Shown in pieces: positions 62,872 through 64,000 of a stretch of 64,000 nucleotides of DNA. The notes beneath the pieces were generated by a model. That model was not told where the DNA came from and made no database searches. It was given only the letters and a program-made list of their open reading frames with translations. Origin of the DNA: Diogma glabrata (Eukaryota > Arthropoda > Insecta > Diptera > Cylindrotomidae); NCBI GenBank assembly GCA_963693315.1, contig OY856187.1:390341949-390405948 (forward strand), given 5' to 3'. Both the position numbers and the translations under genes were made by a program. How positions within the stretch are numbered: the stretch's first letter is position 1; each line of letters opens with the position of its first letter.

Positions 62872-63349
62872 ATGAAATCGAAAAGTTTGTTGTTTTATTT
62901 CTTAATAAAATCAGTTTTAATTATTAATTGTTTGGCTCAAAGAGATCCACTATTTTTGTAAATTGATTTATATTTTAAATTTTATTTTATTCTTACTTAA
63001 CTTTTATTTCTATCAACAGTTGTGAACAATTTAAACACCATATAGAAATAGCACAAACAAAGTATGACGCTTATCAAAGATTTTTGAAAATTTTGATCAA
63101 TAATCAAAAAGATATCGTCCATGGTGATAAGACAACTGCTACATCTGGTGATAAGCCCGATGAGTATTATGAAAACGGAACATTTATGCTTAAGTTAAGT
63201 GAAACTGTAGCAGAAACAGTATTTAAAAATAAACTTCCAGTAGGAGCAGATATAAATATATGGCTTGCATTAGCATCTCGATGTTTTTATAAGGAGTTCT
63301 CAAAATTTTGTGTGAAAGATGACGAATACATTTGTAACAAGAATATAAG
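62872..63349 (+). CDS. Secreted heme peroxidase gene C, exons 1-2 only
   Basis: Exon 1 (62872-62957) encodes the signal peptide MKSKSLLFYFLIKSV and on to CLA, then QRDPLF. Exon 2 (63020-63349) encodes the propeptide region, from CEQFKHHIEIAQTKYDAY through LPVGADINIWLALASRCFYK. Lengths (86 and 330 nt), splice phases and the 62-bp intron match gene B, with one extra codon in exon 2. The exon 2 donor is aggtatg. Intron 2 starts with sequence related to that of gene B and runs past the window, so the catalytic exons must lie to the right. No stop is present in what is visible. Confidence 0.85.
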
Positions 63350-64000
63350 GTATGAAAATTATTTTCAAAAATTATAAGATGTGATCTATTGGAGGATGTA
63401 ATTGTCTTCATTCTTCATTAAAATTGTTTAAAGGAGTGCTGTCCTACTTTTTTAGGTATACATGACCTTATGTTTGTCCAGATAACTTGAAACTGTGTTT
63501 TTAAAAAAATAAGTTTTAAATTAATATTCACTGAGCAGCAGTTACTGGTAAACAATTTCTTTTAAATACGCACAAATGTGTATTGTGGCAAATCTACGTA
63601 CATTTTTAAGTTTGTTGGGCTATTTCATATAATTTTGAAGCTTTACATTTTTGTAACAAAGGTCCTCTCATGGATTCAACGGAAGAGTTTCAAATATATA
63701 AAGCTATTAAGAAGACACCATTTTTAATTTTGAATGAACAACTTTCATTTAATTCTAATATTATATACAATTTAATTGTAAATTAATACTTTTCTTTATT
63801 GTTTTTCGGTATGGCAAGATTTTATAGTTTTAAATTTTTTCATTTTTGTTTTGGTTATTTATGTTTAATCTAGTATACATATTTTTTGAAACAAACAAAA
63901 ATTTTTTAAATAATATTGTCATAATTTATAAACATAAATTCGTTCACCTATGATGGATATTTTATATCCGAAACGCGTCTGATATTTATATTTTAATAAA
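63350..64000 (+). other. Start of intron 2 of gene C
   Basis: Non-coding, AT-rich. gtgtattgtggcaaatctacgta (63578-63600) corresponds to about 24001-24025 in intron 2 of gene B. Confidence 0.6.

Overview
The window looks like AT-rich, repeat-dense nuclear DNA of an arthropod, most likely an insect. The evidence is short GT-AG introns of about 55-90 bp, secreted animal-type heme peroxidase genes, copia and gypsy elements, non-LTR retrotransposons, hAT remnants and many MITE-like or foldback repeats. I cannot name the species. No bacterial operon, rRNA gene, CRISPR array or convincing functional tRNA gene is seen.

The host genes form a tandem family of secreted heme peroxidases, all on the plus strand. 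Gene A (7701-9643) shows seven intact 3' exons; its 5' exons are not found in the window. Gene B (23428-39309) has ten exons: a signal-peptide exon, a propeptide exon, an 11.3 kb second intron full of repeats, then eight catalytic-domain exons. Gene C (62872-63349 onward) shows only its first two exons before the window ends. Splice phases, the small introns, about 230 bp of promoter sequence (B and C) and about 0.6 kb of 3' flank (A and B) are shared, so the array arose by segmental duplication. A and B keep the distal His, catalytic Arg, proximal His and calcium-loop residues. Both lack the two acidic residues that bind heme covalently in mammalian peroxidases, and the Asn partner of the proximal His. 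Exon 6 is far more diverged between A and B than the intron beside it. B carries an in-frame stop and a 1-nt frameshift at the end of exon 4.

Layout: 1569-6787, decayed Ty3/gypsy element (minus); 7701-9643, gene A; 9740-10260, duplicated 3' flank; 12771-14205, two blocks of a 55-bp minisatellite around a block of TGGCC/CCAGTA-rich repeats; 15921-16590, non-autonomous element carrying a LINE tail; 17015-22498, nested repeats including a 1.36 kb foldback and a tRNA-headed SINE; 23334-39309, gene B, whose intron 2 holds a TIR repeat, a MITE, palindromes, a 1.2 kb microsatellite and a long near-perfect hairpin; 39398-40617, TIR element absent from the paralogous site beside A; 41806-44767, two non-LTR fragments (minus); 45741-50318, a very young Ty1/copia element with identical LTRs; 50375-52250, hAT remnant; 52890-56299, non-LTR retrotransposon with a GC-rich leader; 56401-59200, array of roughly 625-bp units; 59563-60354, broken copy of an invertebrate multicopy ORF family; 61769-62300, second LINE-tailed element; 62777-63349, promoter and first exons of gene C.

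The peroxidases are the only genes with clear host function. They are expected to enter the secretory pathway and act outside the cell. Everything else is mobile or repeat-derived, and much of gene B's length is repeats accumulated in one intron.
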